DNA from: Tillus elongatus
Lineage: Eukaryota > Arthropoda > Insecta > Coleoptera > Cleridae
Length of the DNA: 64,000 nt
Reading direction: 5' to 3'
Assembly: GCA_964006375.1 (NCBI GenBank)
Contig: OZ023262.1
Span: 56,799,009-56,863,008 of the forward strand
Shown: one piece after another, positions 15,461-27,885 of the stretch
Layout: every line of letters begins with the position of its first letter
How positions within the stretch are numbered: position 1 is the first letter of the stretch
Position numbers and translations under genes: made by a program
Notes under the pieces: model-generated
The model's input: only the letters and a program-made list of their open reading frames with translations
The model's database searches: none
What the model was told of the DNA's origin: nothing

Positions 15461-15519
15461 TTAACTACAGTAAAATACCCACTGTTGTTACATATTGTGT
15501 AAAATAGTATTAATGTTTT

Positions 15520-15958
15520 AGTGAATTTTTAGTGAGTTTTGAAAAAAATTTTGCAAATGAGTGCGAACTAGACCCCTAGAACCCACATCCGGGGTCAGTT
15601 TCAATTTTTATATGTTTATATATATATAACTCAAAAACTCAAAAAAATAATGGGCCGATTTTGTTGAAATTTGGCATGTACCTTTCTTAGTAAATTGCTT
15701 AGATAGGTTCGTTAGTCAGGAAAATCGGGCGAGGTTTTCCGGGGAAATTTTGCATTTTCATTTGAAAAAAAAATTTATCTCAAAAAAAAAGCTTTGATAA
15801 CCAAATTTGGTGGGTAGGTTTAAGATATAAAAAGTAAACTATGCGCCAAAATTTGGATTTCTATGTTACAAGACAAAAAGTTATAATAAAATATCTTGTG
15901 CCAGATCATTTCTATAAAAATTCACTACCATAACGCACTTGCTGCGTCCAGGCTTTTG
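15520..15958 (-). repeat. Family X, short complete copy
   Basis: Reads on the minus strand from GGACGCAGCAAGTGCGTTAT, through 'ccggaaaacctcgcccgat' and 'aacaaaatcggcccattatt', a small (TA)n of five or six units, 'ttgaaactgaccccggatgt', to 'cactaaaa'. It shows the microsatellite position in an unexpanded state. Confidence 0.85.
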
Positions 15959-16334
15959 TTAATTCCTTTATGGTAAAGTACTAGCGTTTGACCTGTGGTA
16001 GCGTGAGTCAGCATAGTCAGCGACAAGAACAGAGACAAGTAGAGGATGTGGAAGCGCCAGTCGAGGAGTCTGGCTGCGGCGTAGCGCCTCCTGCATGTCT
16101 TCGTGTCTGCAGGAGCCGCAGGCCATCATGAGTACTTGATCTTCTTCCTGCCGTATAAGGCCTGCGCTCGCTGTCTTCCCCAGTATTGTTGTTCAGGATG
16201 AAACGTAAGTTCAACACAATTAACATATTTTACATTCGAAATATTGTATTTGAGCTTTCTCTCTGACAGAGGCAATACAATATTTAAAGCACAGTTTGAA
16301 GTTCACAACATCAAGTTTTCCTAAAAGATTCTTC
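15959..16334. other. Unassigned DNA with a GC-rich patch
   Basis: Positions 16010-16210 are clearly richer in GC than anything nearby (ctgcaggagccgcaggcc) and contain a short minus-strand open frame of about 69 codons. I see no similarity to a known protein and no splice-site evidence that would decide for an exon. Confidence 0.35.
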
Positions 16335-16392
16335 AAATGGTCGCGAACTACGGCACTAGAACTCGCATCCAGGATCACGCTTCCAATTTAGA
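16335..16392 (-). repeat. Family X, 3' end fragment
   Basis: 'cttcaaatggtcgcgaacta', 'ctagaactcgcatccaggat' is the reverse complement of the family X 3' module. Confidence 0.7.
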
Positions 16393-16640
16393 TATATAGA
16401 CAAAGAATGGTTTAATATAGAAAGGGGAGTAATGCTGAGTACATGAATGCAAAAAACGAGGAGATAGCAAGCCGGAGGGTTGTGGCTGAAGGGTGTCAAA
16501 AGGCGAAAAACGAAAACATTGTTTAATACCATAGGGTAGTAATAAGGAGAAGTTGAATGAAATAACTAAATATTTCTTAAGCATTTGTGAGGTTGAAATA
16601 ATAGATGGAGACAGGGCCGAATCGGACTGAAATGGAATTA
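16393..16640. other. Unassigned DNA
   Basis: Nothing recognised. Confidence 0.35.
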
Positions 16641-16643
16641 ATT

Positions 16644-17165
16644 CGAGTCTATGGGCCCAGTTGACTCACTAGAGTTAGATAAGATAATATGGAGACTGAA
16701 GAACACTAAAGCTTGCGGGTTTGAAGTTTCTAATACAGCAAGATTTTCGAGACGGTAGTGAGTGAAATGGTAGTAAGCTATACACTAAGAATTACATAAT
16801 CACTGACGGGCCAAATGCATATATGAACGAACAGAGACAAGTAGAGGAGACGAGGATTATGTATCAGGTTTCTGAAGAGATTTCTAAAAATGCAAATAAA
16901 GTCCGAGAAGTAGCAAGTTAGTTTTTGACTTGTCAATGACATTCCACGGTATCTGTGTATCGAGTGCTGATTGTCAAGATGGAGAAGTCGGAATACGGGG
17001 AGTGCCACTCAGATTGATTGGAAGCTATATATCAAATCGGAAGCAACGTCTGAGAGGTAATGATTTGGAAACAGGACGGACGGTATGTTCGTCATACCAA
17101 AAGATTTGCTATAGGGTGCCGCAAACTCAAACTCTTGGACCACTGTAGTTTCCGTTGTACAGCAG
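16644..17165 (+). pseudogene. LINE reverse transcriptase remnant
   Basis: Fragments in changing frames: VYGPVDSLELDKIIWRLKNT with KACGF (canonical KACGPDG), then GIRGVPLRLIGSYISNRKQR and CYRVPQTQTLGPL (canonical GVPQGSVLGPLLF), then LYSSDLPKGLKY. Typical of jockey/R1-like RT. There is no intact catalytic YADD. It may belong with the coding remnants just downstream or to a different copy. Confidence 0.75.
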
Positions 17166-17198
17166 CGATTTGCCGAAGGGCCTTAAGTACAGGACTAT

Positions 17199-18975
17199 AT
17201 GACAGATGGAGTAAGAAAGAGAAAAGTGATTAAGAAGGTCAGGGTGGGATCACGTATACTAACTGACAATAAAGAAATTGCAGATGCTTTTAATTGCCAT
17301 TATGTCAATGTGGGAAACCAAATAGCGGGAAGATTTGGACAGGATGTACAGTCGTCTAGAAAGAATGGAAGCATAAACTCTGTATATATGACCGCAGCAA
17401 CGGAAGAAGAGATGTTAAAACTGATAAGAGGCCAGAAAAACCCCAGGAATAGACAATATAAATCCTGCAACACTAAAAGAAATTGCGGAACTGATTGCTG
17501 GGCCTTTGACTTATATCTTAAATAAATGCCTGGAATATCGTGAGGTACCAAAAATATTTAAGGTTGCTGTTGTAAAACCTATATATAAGAAGGGAGAAAA
17601 AATAGATATTGTAAACTACCAACAAATTTCGCTGATATCTCATATTTCTAAAATATTGGAAAAGATTATTAAAGACAGAATAAATGGTTTTTTGAAGAGG
17701 TATCAAATATTGACTCAAAACCAATATGGTAGGGTCGAAGCACAGAAGACGGTTTTTTGAAGAGGTATCAAATATTGACTGAAAACCAATATGGTAGGGT
17801 CGAAGCACAGAAGACGCTGTAACGAAATTAATTTATAAGGCGCTAGATACAAATAAACGTAGCCTGTGCATTTTCCTTGACATGGAAAAGGCATTTGATA
17901 CTGTGAATCATAGGGTGTTGTTGTATAAGTTATATGATATAGGAATAAGTGGTAAAGCTCACAAACTGCTGGAAAGTTATTTGGAGCAGAGAATGCAGTG
18001 TGTCAACATTGGTGGCGTTCTTAGTGATTTTGAGGAAGTTACTTGCGTTGTGCCACAGGGAAGTGTTTTGGGCCCGTTGCTCTTTATAATTTATATGGAT
18101 TCCTTATTTCTACAGCAAACAAAAGGAAAAATGGTGAGATTTGCCGATGACACCGCACTATTTTACGATGATGACACATGGGAATCGTTGAAACTAAAAG
18201 TAGAGCAAGATATGGATGGAATCAAAAAGTGGTTTGATTGCAATAACTTAGCGATAAGTGTAGAGAAAACACATTACATAACTTTCTCGAATTATGGTAA
18301 TAATCAGCCGCAATATACATCGCTAAAGGTATCCAAGGAATTAAAGATAAAGCCAGTTTATTCACATAAATATTTGGGAGTTGTACTGGACCAACATCTG
18401 AGATGCTGAGCATGCGCATCTGATCACAGGAAAACTAAGATATTTGATACATATGCTAAAATACCTGAAGAGTTTTCTAACTTTTGAGCAACTAAAATTA
18501 ATATATTACTGCCTTGTAGAGTCGCCCCTTCGGTATGAAATAGTTTCATAGGGAGAAGCTACTGCTTGTCATCTTAGAGATGTGAACGTTGTTCAAAAAT
18601 GGTTCCTGATAATAATACTTGGGAAACCACGTACTTACCCGTCTGGATTACTGTTTCCTGAACCTAATATAATGAACCTGGAACAATTGTTTGCATACAA
18701 AGTTATTCTGCATATGAGACCATCTACTAACGACAATGAATCTTGTGCCATTACATATAACTTGCGAAGAGGACACTATGGCCTGAAAACTAATAGACCA
18801 AACAAGACAGTGGGACAACATAGCTACGGCTACTATTCTACTCGTTTATATAATAAACTGCCAGAGGATATAAAGAGTATCACTTCGCGAAATGTATTCA
18901 AACGAAATTTAATAAAATGGGTACTTGCATCTGCGGATCCAATTCACCGACTTGTGAATGGATACCAGACTTGAT
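17199..18975 (+). pseudogene. LINE reverse transcriptase, several frame breaks
   Basis: Blocks in order: NKEIADAFNCHYVNVGNQIA; ILNKCLEYREVPKIFKVAVV; KPIYKKGEKIDIVNYQQISL (canonical NYRPISLL); a 65-bp tandem duplication at 17686-17815 that breaks the frame; EDAVTKLIYKALDTNKRSLC; FLDMEKAFDTVNHRVLLYKL; VVPQGSVLGPLLFIIYMDSL; MVRFADDTALFYDDD (FADD catalytic box intact); HKYLGVVLDQHLRC. A break follows, then the C-terminal region ends with GQHSYGYYSTRLYNKLPEDI. Non-LTR retrotransposon RT domain, target-primed reverse transcription in living members. The endonuclease domain is missing. 3' end not delimited. Confidence 0.88.
17686..17815. repeat. 65-bp perfect-spacing tandem duplication
   Basis: 17686-17750 and 17751-17815 are identical except for one base (actc versus actg). 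Sixty-five is not a multiple of three, so the duplication itself shifts the RT frame. Confidence 0.97.
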
Positions 18976-19400
18976 TGACTGAATCTGAGTGCGTGTGAGT
19001 GAGTGTGTGTGCATGAGTGTGTATGTGTTGTGAAATGTTTGGTGTGTATGGAGAGCGAAAACTCTATGATGGTTATACTAGGGGATTAAAGCTGGGGTGG
19101 TATGTACCGAGTCTGTTTATTTCCAAGTGGATCGCAGTGTTATGAACCTTATGGGGTAACCTCTAGGTTTCACTTATCTTGATGCCGTGGAAAATTTGAT
19201 TGTAATCTTATGCGATACCCGATTATCCGTTGTGCTGATTCAAAATTAGAAATTGATATTTTTTTATAGAAGTCTTTAAAATGATGGAAGAAACCCATAA
19301 TCCACACACAAGCTGTGCTTTAGTGGTGATTGTTTGGTTTATTTGTTAAATTTTTTATTGTAAACACTTTATATTTTACATGTATAGTTAATATGGATGC
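18976..19400. other. Probable LINE 3' untranslated region and unassigned DNA
   Basis: GT-rich stretch (gtgagtgtgtgtgcatgagt) after the RT C-terminus; otherwise nothing recognised. Confidence 0.4.
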
Positions 19401-19401
19401 A

Positions 19402-20235
19402 AATAAACTTATTGATGTTTGTTTGCTATTGCTTATGGAGACGATAGGTTTGTGATTGTCGGTGCTGGATCTTTGGAAGCGGTCTCTGGAGAAATCACTG
19501 TGAAATTGGGGTATCTGAAAAATTGGTTTGATAACAGAAATATAAAATTGAATGTAAATAAAATAAACATTTTGCATGTAAGTTGCTCACTTGTCAGTTG
19601 AATGTGGTGATGAAATACTTACATACTTACCTCGAAGGATACCGTAACGTTTCTTGAATTGATCTTTGACACTCAGCTAAACTTAAGGTTGCATATTCAG
19701 CATCTTCCTGAAAGACTGGAGTACTTTAGCTATACCCTTAAAAGAGTAGCTGAGGAAACAATAATCCAATCTGTATTGTGTGCCTATTCTGGTTATGTAC
19801 TGTCGAGAAAAATATATGCGATTGATTTCTGGGGAGGGTCAGCGGAAGCTCCTCGAGTTTTCTCCATGCAAAAGTTTTGCATCAGAAGTATTTTCCAGCT
19901 GGGTTCTTCGACAATTTTGTAAATACTGATTTAAAACGGAAAAATTACTCACTTTGCCGTGTTTATATGTGAATGAGTGTGCTTGTTTTGCAAAATGTAA
20001 CTATGGGAATTTTATGAAGAAACTAGCTACCGTTAAAAACGTGGTGCTATGGTAGTGCGTGTACAGATTGCTCAGACAACGAAAGCGGTTTATAGGGGTG
20101 CAGTGGTGGAGCAACGAAAGAATTTTAGTCACTTGCCTAAGTGCTTAAAGAACTTATCTGTGAACAATTTTATAGAAGAATTATGTAAAATACTGTCTAG
20201 TCTGTCATTTTATTCAATCGAAGAATTTTTCCAAC
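19402..20235 (+). pseudogene. Second LINE RT remnant
   Basis: AYGDDRFVIVGAGSLEAVSG is a decayed AYADDTVIVGAG box, followed by KLGYLKNWFDNRNIKLNVNK. After a break come TQLNLRLHIQHL and RLEYFSYTLKRVAEETIIQS, and later [20 protein letters not shown]. The pattern fits the thumb and C-terminal region of a jockey-like RT from a different family than 17199-18975. Confidence 0.7.
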
Positions 20236-20516
<281 letters not shown>

Positions 20517-20804
20517 GGTGGCGCATTGAAAACGAAACAGACCGATTTGCGTCCAGATAATTTTTTTTTAAAACGCTGAAACACGTCAATTTTAATATTG
20601 AGGGGGACATGTTTTGACATAAAACTCAACTTTGTCACATCAACCCCTTAAGGGTGGTGATAACAACCCTTATATTTTAAATAGGGAACATGGGTCAAGT
20701 GTTACATAATTTGAAAGCCCTTTCCTTTCTGAATTCAGCGCACTAATTTTTTTGGAAGTTTTATCAACTCGTTTAAAAATTTTTCACAGTTGAAGATGCA
20801 AAAA

Positions 20805-20912
20805 CGCATTTCACTCATTCCGATAAGAAATGTGCTGATAGTCAATGTTTTGTTGGTTTGTAAACAAAAAATTGACTATCCGAACATATCTTATCGGAAT
20901 GAGAGAAATGCG
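20805..20912. repeat. 42-bp-arm hairpin upstream of transposase
   Basis: Arms 20805-20846 and 20871-20912 match in inverted orientation at 38 of 42 positions around a 24-nt loop, ending 65 bp before the transposase ATG. Confidence 0.9.
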
Positions 20913-20976
20913 GTTTATTATCTCAGTTTATCGGTCTGTTTGATACTTGATAGTACTACCGAAAATTAATTTCACA

Positions 20977-21982
20977 ATGGTGTATTCTGTAGAAGAAAGA
21001 GTTGAAGTAATTACTTTTTTTTAAAGAAACGATGACTGTGCCAACCGTACCGCAAATTTATTTAATGAACGACATCCGAACAGACATGTTAACAGAAAAT
21101 ACATTTTGGAGTTACAAAGTTTCGACAAAATGGTTCAGTAGCTAACAAAAAACGGGATCCTTAACGTGAATTTCCGGTTAGAAATGAGACTACTGAGATT
21201 GAAGTTTTAGGACAAATTGCTGCAGACCCAACTTTGAGCACGAGAAAATTGGCCACTGTTTCAAACATCAAAAGAAGAACTCGTCAGCGAATATGGAAGC
21301 ATCATAAATTTCACTGGTATAAAATTCATCTTGTACAACAACTGAATGAAGATGATTTTGATCGGCGGCTGGAGTTTTGTGAAGTTATGACTGCACGAAT
21401 AGCTGATAACGGGAACTTTCTGTTCAATATCTGTTTTTCAGACGAGTGTATGTTTTTATTAAACTCTACAGTCAATCGGCATAATTGTCGTTATTGGGCA
21501 GCTAATAATCCGAGAAATTTTCACAAAGTCTACACTCAAACTCCAAAGAAATTGAATGTCTGGACTGGCATTTTTGGTGACCGTTTAATCGGACCAATTT
21601 TTCTTGATGGCAATTTGAGTGGCGAAACGCATTTGGAGTTACTAGAAGATATCGTTTACCCTCTACTAATTGACATTGTTGAAAATGATTATCGCTATCA
21701 AGAAAATCAATTAGTGTTTCAACAAGATGGCATTTTTCACAACGTGTTAGGGAGTTTTTGAACAGAGAGTTTCCAGAGCAATGGATTGGACGTAGGGGTG
21801 CTATTGAGTGGCCCCTAGATCACCGGATTTAACTCCTTTAGACTTCTTTCTATGGGGCCATTTAAAGAGAATGCCATCTAATAACTCCACAAATGCTCCA
21901 GAATTGCAGAGCTCGTTTTCATCAAAATTTGTACTTTTGTATGGAAGCTGGTGGTCAACAATTTGAACACTTACTTAACTGA
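20977..21982 (+). pseudogene. Mariner-superfamily transposase B, copy 2, broken
   Basis: Starts MVYSVEERVEVITFF, then frame breaks. The long readable part runs from TLSTRKLATVSNIKRRTRQR to CFSDECMFLLNSTVNRHNC (first Asp), WTGIFGDRLIGPIFLDGNLS, VENDYRYQENQLVFQQDG (second Asp kept). A deletion then removes the APPH motif (FQQDGIFHNV). Downstream pieces match SPDLTPLDFFLWG in another frame, and the YLKSRIYATEPES segment is deleted. Ends EAGGQQFEHLLN. Not functional. Confidence 0.9.
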
Positions 21983-22372
21983 ATAAACATTTTTGAACGT
22001 TGGGTTTTTTTTTTGTTCTTTAACGAATAATTGACTAATTAGTGCATTTCTTATCACAATGAATGAAATACGTTCTTGCAACTCCAACTGTGAATAGTTT
22101 TGAAACGAGTTGATAAAAGTTCCAAAAAAACTAGTGTGCTCAATTCAGAAAAGAAAGAGCTTTCAAATGATGTAACACTCGGTCCATGTTCCCTATTTCA
22201 TTCCCTGTATAAATATAAGGGTTGTTATCACAACCCTTAAGGGGTTGCTGTGACAAATTTGAGGTTTATGTCAAAACATGTCCCCCGCAATATTAAAATT
22301 GACGTGTTTCAGCGTTTCTTCAAAAAATTTCTCTGGATGCAAATCGGTCTGTTTCGTTTTCAATGCGCCAGC

Positions 22373-22375
<3 letters not shown>

Positions 22376-22445
<70 letters not shown>
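22376..22445. repeat. (TA)n microsatellite
   Basis: About 35 units on the right side of mariner B copy 2. Confidence 0.97.
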
Positions 22446-22447
<2 letters not shown>

Positions 22448-23396
22448 GGGTCTCCCAAGTAAAGTAAACTATAGGCTATTTTCCAAAATATGCATATTTC
22501 AGCGGTGAACATTTGTATGTGGGGGTTTTCAGAGATGCTCCATTTGAGGCAAATAATTTCCGAAATGGCGGATATTCGGTTATACTGGAAATAGCTGCTA
22601 ATTTCTCTATTTTAAATGGGACACCCTATCTGTTACTATATTTTTGAAATACCCATTTAATTTTAGGTTGGATTTTATCGGGGAACCCTGTTCTTATCTT
22701 CTACTGTTTTCAAGATATTTTTCTTTGACAATTCTCTTCACAAGAAGGTTGGCTTAATGAAAGTGATTTCAAATCATGTCAATATGTTAAGAAAATATTT
22801 TGCCCCATACATTACAGGATAACTTAGCTCCGATTTGATGTTGAAGAAAAAATATTTCATATAGAGGGTGGTTTGTAAAATATATTTGGATTCTGTAGGG
22901 TTTATAATTTTTTTAAACTTGTTTATTTTAAATAGAATACCCTGTATTTTAGGGTTTTGTTAGATGCGCTTGAAGATCCTCTTGCAAACTGTATTAGCAG
23001 TTATACCAAAAATATTTTTTTCTACAGTTATTGGCAGTTTTTAGAAAAAAAGCAGAGAATTCTGGATAAATGAGAAATGTGATCAATTTATTAGAGTGCT
23101 ATGTAAAGTTTGACGTTTTAATAATTTTATTGTATTGTCATAACATAAGTGTTTGTATGTTTGTTATAACACTAATCACGGTTTGACAGTATAATATAAA
23201 ATCTGAACTATTCATACGAACAGCTGCTGAATTTATTTTACTTTCACGAACAGTGTAGTAGGATTGTCAGCAGAAGGTGTCGAATCTTCCACGAATAGAG
23301 TACGTCCAATGACTGTACACACATTCAGAAGATACGAATTTAATTTTCCTGAGAACTGCTATCTGCAAAATAAGAAAGCGATCAACAGCATCACTA
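22446..23396. other. Unassigned DNA, probably transposon-derived
   Basis: No coding similarity. Repeated 'taaatgggacaccctat'/'aaatagaataccctgtat' phrases resemble degenerate ends of short-inverted-repeat transposons, but no pair could be matched. Confidence 0.35.
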
Positions 23397-23755
23397 AGAG
23401 CCTCGGTGGTTCAATGGTAAGAACGTGTGCCTCTGAACCAAAGGGTACCGAGTTCGATCCCAGACCTTTCATTTTTTCAGTACATACTGTCACATTATCA
23501 TTAACCTAGCTTCTGGCATTGTATTTGAGCAAGTTGAATGTCTGCACGTTGAGCCCTTCGGAGCGGGCGTAAAGCCCATCGCCGTCCTGTATCGATGCGA
23601 TGTTGGGCACGTTAAGGATCACTACCCTCCTTACATAAAGGCAGGGGTTCGGCAAAATTTCCAGGATGGTGAGGTGAAACTGTTCCCTGGCGTCACTGAT
23701 TAGCCATAGTCTCGGAAATAGGCCGACGTTAAAGAAACAAAACACGCAGATACAC
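23397..23755 (+). mobile_element. tRNA-derived SINE 1, copy a
   Basis: The head is tRNA-like: A-box 'tggttcaatgg', then 'gtgcctctgaacc' and B-box 'agttcgatccc' (one base off). The body is shared with three other copies ('gcaagttgaatgtctgcacg', 'ccctccttacataaaggcag'). It ends 'cgacgttaaagaaac' plus a CA-rich tail. Target duplication not clear. Confidence 0.88.
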
Positions 23756-24158
23756 ACGAGTACCAGAGCAAACATTTTTTAATAATGCGAAAGTCGTCTA
23801 TATATAAACAAAATTTTCTTTAGAAAAATTCGCTGAAAACCGCTGTTGTAACGGACTTACAACTTTAAGAACTGGTAACATATGTAGATTCCTTAGTTCG
23901 TTCCTGTTGTACAAACTGTTGCTAAAACGTTATGAAATGTTAACCTCATTTTAGAATAAATTATATTTTTATAATTTGCGTAGGATAGTAACCAAAATTT
24001 CTAACTGTTAGCCTTGAATCTGCGACAATATAAACACTACTGCGTGGTGTTTATTTTTATAAATTACAACAATGTCAATGAAATATATAATATTGTAACG
24101 TGCGTTCGATAATTTGTCATCAAAAGTATAAATATGGAGCAGTCAAATGGAGTTAATG
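23756..24158. other. Unassigned DNA
   Basis: AT-rich; nothing recognised. Confidence 0.4.
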
Positions 24159-24170
24159 CAGTATCTCAAT

Positions 24171-24536
24171 AGAGCCTCGGTGGTTCAGTGGTAAGAACGT
24201 GTGCCTCTGAACCGAAGGGTACTGGGTTCGATTCCAGCGTTCTCCTTTCACTTTTTCAGTACAAGGGTAATATTAACATCAACCGAGGTTGTGGTATTGT
24301 ATCTGAGCAAATTGAATGTCTGCATGTTCCGCCCTTCGGAGGAGGGGTAAAGCCGTAGGTCCTGTGTCCATGTGATGTTAAAGACACGTTAAAGACCCCT
24401 ACCCTCCTCACAGAAATGCAGGGGTTCGGAGAAATTTACAGGATAGTGAGCCGAAACTGATCCCTTGCGTCGGTGATTGGCCATAGTCGCGGAAATACAC
24501 CGACGTTAAAGAAATAAAAAGCCATACACTCACACA
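24171..24536 (+). mobile_element. tRNA-derived SINE 1, copy b, with 12-bp target duplication
   Basis: The target duplication CAGTATCTCAAT lies at 24159-24170 and 24537-24548. The A-box TGGTTCAGTGG is at 24181-24191 and a perfect B-box GGTTCGATTCC at 24224-24234; these are the internal RNA polymerase III promoter of tRNA-derived SINEs. 366 bp. Confidence 0.96.
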
Positions 24537-24594
24537 CAGTATCTCAATTATTGTGAATATTTAGAACAAATCCTGAAATACGTCAACTATAGAT

Positions 24595-24865
24595 TTAAAA
24601 ACGACATTCAACTCTTTCAAAAATAATACCACCAAAGTAGACAAACTCCGCACCCCGAAATGTCAGACTTGTGTGGGGGAAGCTTACACACACAATATGG
24701 ACAAAGGACACAAATAACTCACCAGAAGCCGGCTTTTCCACTATTGAGTAAAGAAACTGACTGTCTGAATACGGGACTTGAACCTGCGACCTTATAGTTC
24801 GAATTCTAGAGGTTACCCACCTAGCGAACTGACCAACTTCGAGTTGAGACAGTTGCAACCCGCAA
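24595..24865 (-). mobile_element. tRNA-derived SINE 2
   Basis: The minus strand begins near 24860 with an A-box-like 'gttggtcagttcgc' and has a perfect B-box GGTTCAAGTCC at 24784-24774, followed by an unrelated body. It is a different tRNA head and body from SINE 1. Its ends are not delimited by an obvious target duplication. It could also be a decayed tRNA pseudogene. Confidence 0.7.
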
Positions 24866-24979
24866 ATTTTTAACCGATTCAACCCTGAAATTATTTTTTG
24901 TGGAAAATTAGCTGAAATGTTGGTTTCTCTACTCCATTATGGTATTTGTAATGATGTGAAAAAATAAAATAAAAAGCCT
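24866..24979. other. Unassigned DNA
   Basis: Short AT-rich spacer. Confidence 0.3.
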
Positions 24980-25577
<598 letters not shown>

Positions 25578-26445
25578 CTGCAAATTGAATCATAACTTCT
25601 GCATATCTGTGATAATCTACTCTCCTCAGAAAGACATTCTCATGAAATCAATTTAGGGTCCATGACTTGACCACAAAGAAAATATTCGTATTCCTTTACC
25701 CATAAACTTATGAAACAATATATTAATCGAGTTTTTTTTCACGACATCACCCCTCATTTATCCCCTACCCCATGAAGCGATCTTCAAAAAAAAGAAGAAG
25801 AAATTGAAGCGTTCCTTTGTCGGGTACTAACCGTATACCAAATTTGAAGATCATCTCTCAATTCGCTCGAAAGTTATTGCAGCTAATAACAGACAGACGT
25901 ACAGGCCGACAGACCGACCGACAGACAAAAAAAATGTCGTTCCAGATTCAAGTTTTCTATATGTTTTAAGACTTTTTACGCTGTTTTAGCAAAAAAAATT
26001 ATAAATTTCCGTCACCGATATTCCACCCCCACACATTCAACCTCTAATTAAATTTCAGCACAGAATACCAGATGTTTGATTAAATTTTAACTTTTCTAAT
26101 AAACAAACCCAAAAACGTTATATTACCCTAGTTTTACCGAAAAAATTTTCACCAAATCATCCCCCATTCATCCCCTACCCCCTGGAGAAATTTTACCCAA
26201 AAATATTCCAAACCCCTCATTTATCGGATGCTAACTGTGTAACAAATTTGAAGACGATATCTCGATTCGTCCTAAAGTTATCTGGCTACTAACAGACCTA
26301 GAGACAAAAAAATTTGTCCCCAAATCATGTTCTCTATCTTGGTACCTTATTTTGGGCGTCATGGCTGTCAGCAATTTATTGAAGGCAAGCCGACTAATCG
26401 GTTGGGGGTCAGTCGTTTGGGATACATAGTCTATTTTGAACCGTA
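25578..26445. other. Unassigned DNA with degenerate GACA tract
   Basis: 25890-25940 is a degenerate cagacagacgtacaggccga array with flanks 'accaaatttgaagat' and 'ctatatgttttaag' that resemble 5990-6090, so both are copies of one interspersed repeat. A third decayed version sits at 26240-26340. No coding capacity. Confidence 0.5.
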
Positions 26446-26940
26446 CCTTTGTGAGATGTATGCCAGGGTCGCCATCTCGGTGCGGACCCGGCTAGTATGT
26501 TATCACGACAGCTCCAATTAACACAAAATGTTATAAATAGAGACTGTCTTCAACCAACCAACAATTTTGTAAATTGTCAGCCCTGGCACATTTCTTTCCT
26601 AATACCGGAACAATGTATTGTCACATAATTAAAAACGCAGACCGGTTTCGTTCTAATCAGAGTTCGTCAGTGCGCTATACTAATTACAGCGAGAACACGC
26701 CTATAAAGTAATACGTCTATTCTATTCTCACCATATATAGAAACGCAGACTGGTTTAGCTCTAATTAGGGCTCGTCAGTGCGCTATACAAATTACGGCGA
26801 GAACACACCTATAATGTTGGTTGGTTGGTTGGTTGTACACAGTTTCTATTTATAACATTTTGTGATAATTGGAGCTGTCGTGACAATATCCTACCTAGTT
26901 CCGCACCGAGATGGCGCCCCTGTCGTACATCTCGCAATGT
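26446..26940. repeat. Foldback element, copy A
   Basis: Inverted arms 26446-26562 and 26818-26940 share 'gccatctcggtgcgga', 'cacgacagctccaatta' and 'aacattttataaatag'-type sequence. Between them, two direct copies of an ~80-bp segment (26632-26711 and 26738-26817) contain 'gcagaccggttt' and 'tcgtcagtgcgctatac'. No coding capacity. Same family as 32398-33046. Confidence 0.85.
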
Positions 26941-27370
26941 TTTAGGTGCTAAATACAGTGGTTTTAACAAGCGAAGTCGCATAGCAATTTGGGTAGTAAC
27001 TAATCACTTACTAAGCATAGTAAATTATTATTAAACACACGTTATAAGCATGAGGTTTCCCGTATATGCCAGCATTGAAGTCACTAGTCTTCAAGTCTTA
27101 ATGAATTCTTAGGCAACATTCTCTCATGCGTAGGCTTAATTGATATGTTTCGTGTTAAACTTATCACACACGTGCGTGTTATATTTTTGCCGTCGGTATC
27201 TTACTTCCTCCAATTAATCAATATATTTGAGAAATATTGCAACATGTGTTTACGTTTATGGAAAACAGTAGTCTGACATGGATAGTAATAAATGAAGACC
27301 TCACTTGCAAATAGAATTGTAGTTTGTAGTGCAGCCTTCTTTATTTCGGGTGCGCCTTCTTCTACATCTA
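26941..27370. other. Unassigned DNA
   Basis: Nothing recognised. Confidence 0.4.
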
Positions 27371-27640
27371 TTAATGCTGGACGCTGCAAGTGCGTTGCGG
27401 TAGTGAATCTTAATTAAGTTTCTTTTAATGAAAGCAGGGATAAAATTTGGTTACCAGTATAACCTATATAGTAGAAACAATCTACTATATATCATCAAAA
27501 TAACTTTATTGTTTGAAGAAGTACAAACATTTTTCAAAAATAAACTCTACATGTACCCGAAAAAGCTCGTCCGATTTTTCCGCCCAATGAACCTCTTCAA
27601 GCTATTTACCCACCTGCCAAGATATAATTATTCACAAAAA
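27371..27640 (+). repeat. Family X, 5' module fragment
   Basis: 'ggacgctgcaagtgcgttgc' followed by the module interior (ggttaccagtataacctata, taaaataactttattgtttg-like). Right arm missing. Confidence 0.75.
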
Positions 27641-27885
27641 GCTCTGACAAAAGTTACAAAGAAATTGTGCATTTTGTTTACGAAATCCCTAATTTTTTTA
27701 CAAGAATTGGCTTAAGTATTGTTTTACGAAAATCAGATTTCACAAAACTCTTACAAAAGAATATTTTTACGGAAGCAGTAATAAAAATTTCTTCGAAAAC
27801 TAACGAAATATTTTTGAAGGAAAATTTGCTGAAAATAGACATAAAATTTAAATTATATACCTAATCTGTAATTAAAATTCAAAAG
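27641..27885. other. Unassigned DNA
   Basis: AT-rich; nothing recognised. Confidence 0.35.

Noticed and set aside
16017..16226. Minus-strand frame in the GC-rich patch as a gene
   Set aside because: Too short, no recognisable similarity, no supporting splice or initiation context; reported only as a compositional oddity.
23398..23480. tRNA gene
   Set aside because: A- and B-box are present but the sequence does not fold as a tRNA at its 3' side and continues into a repeated body found four times; it is a SINE head.
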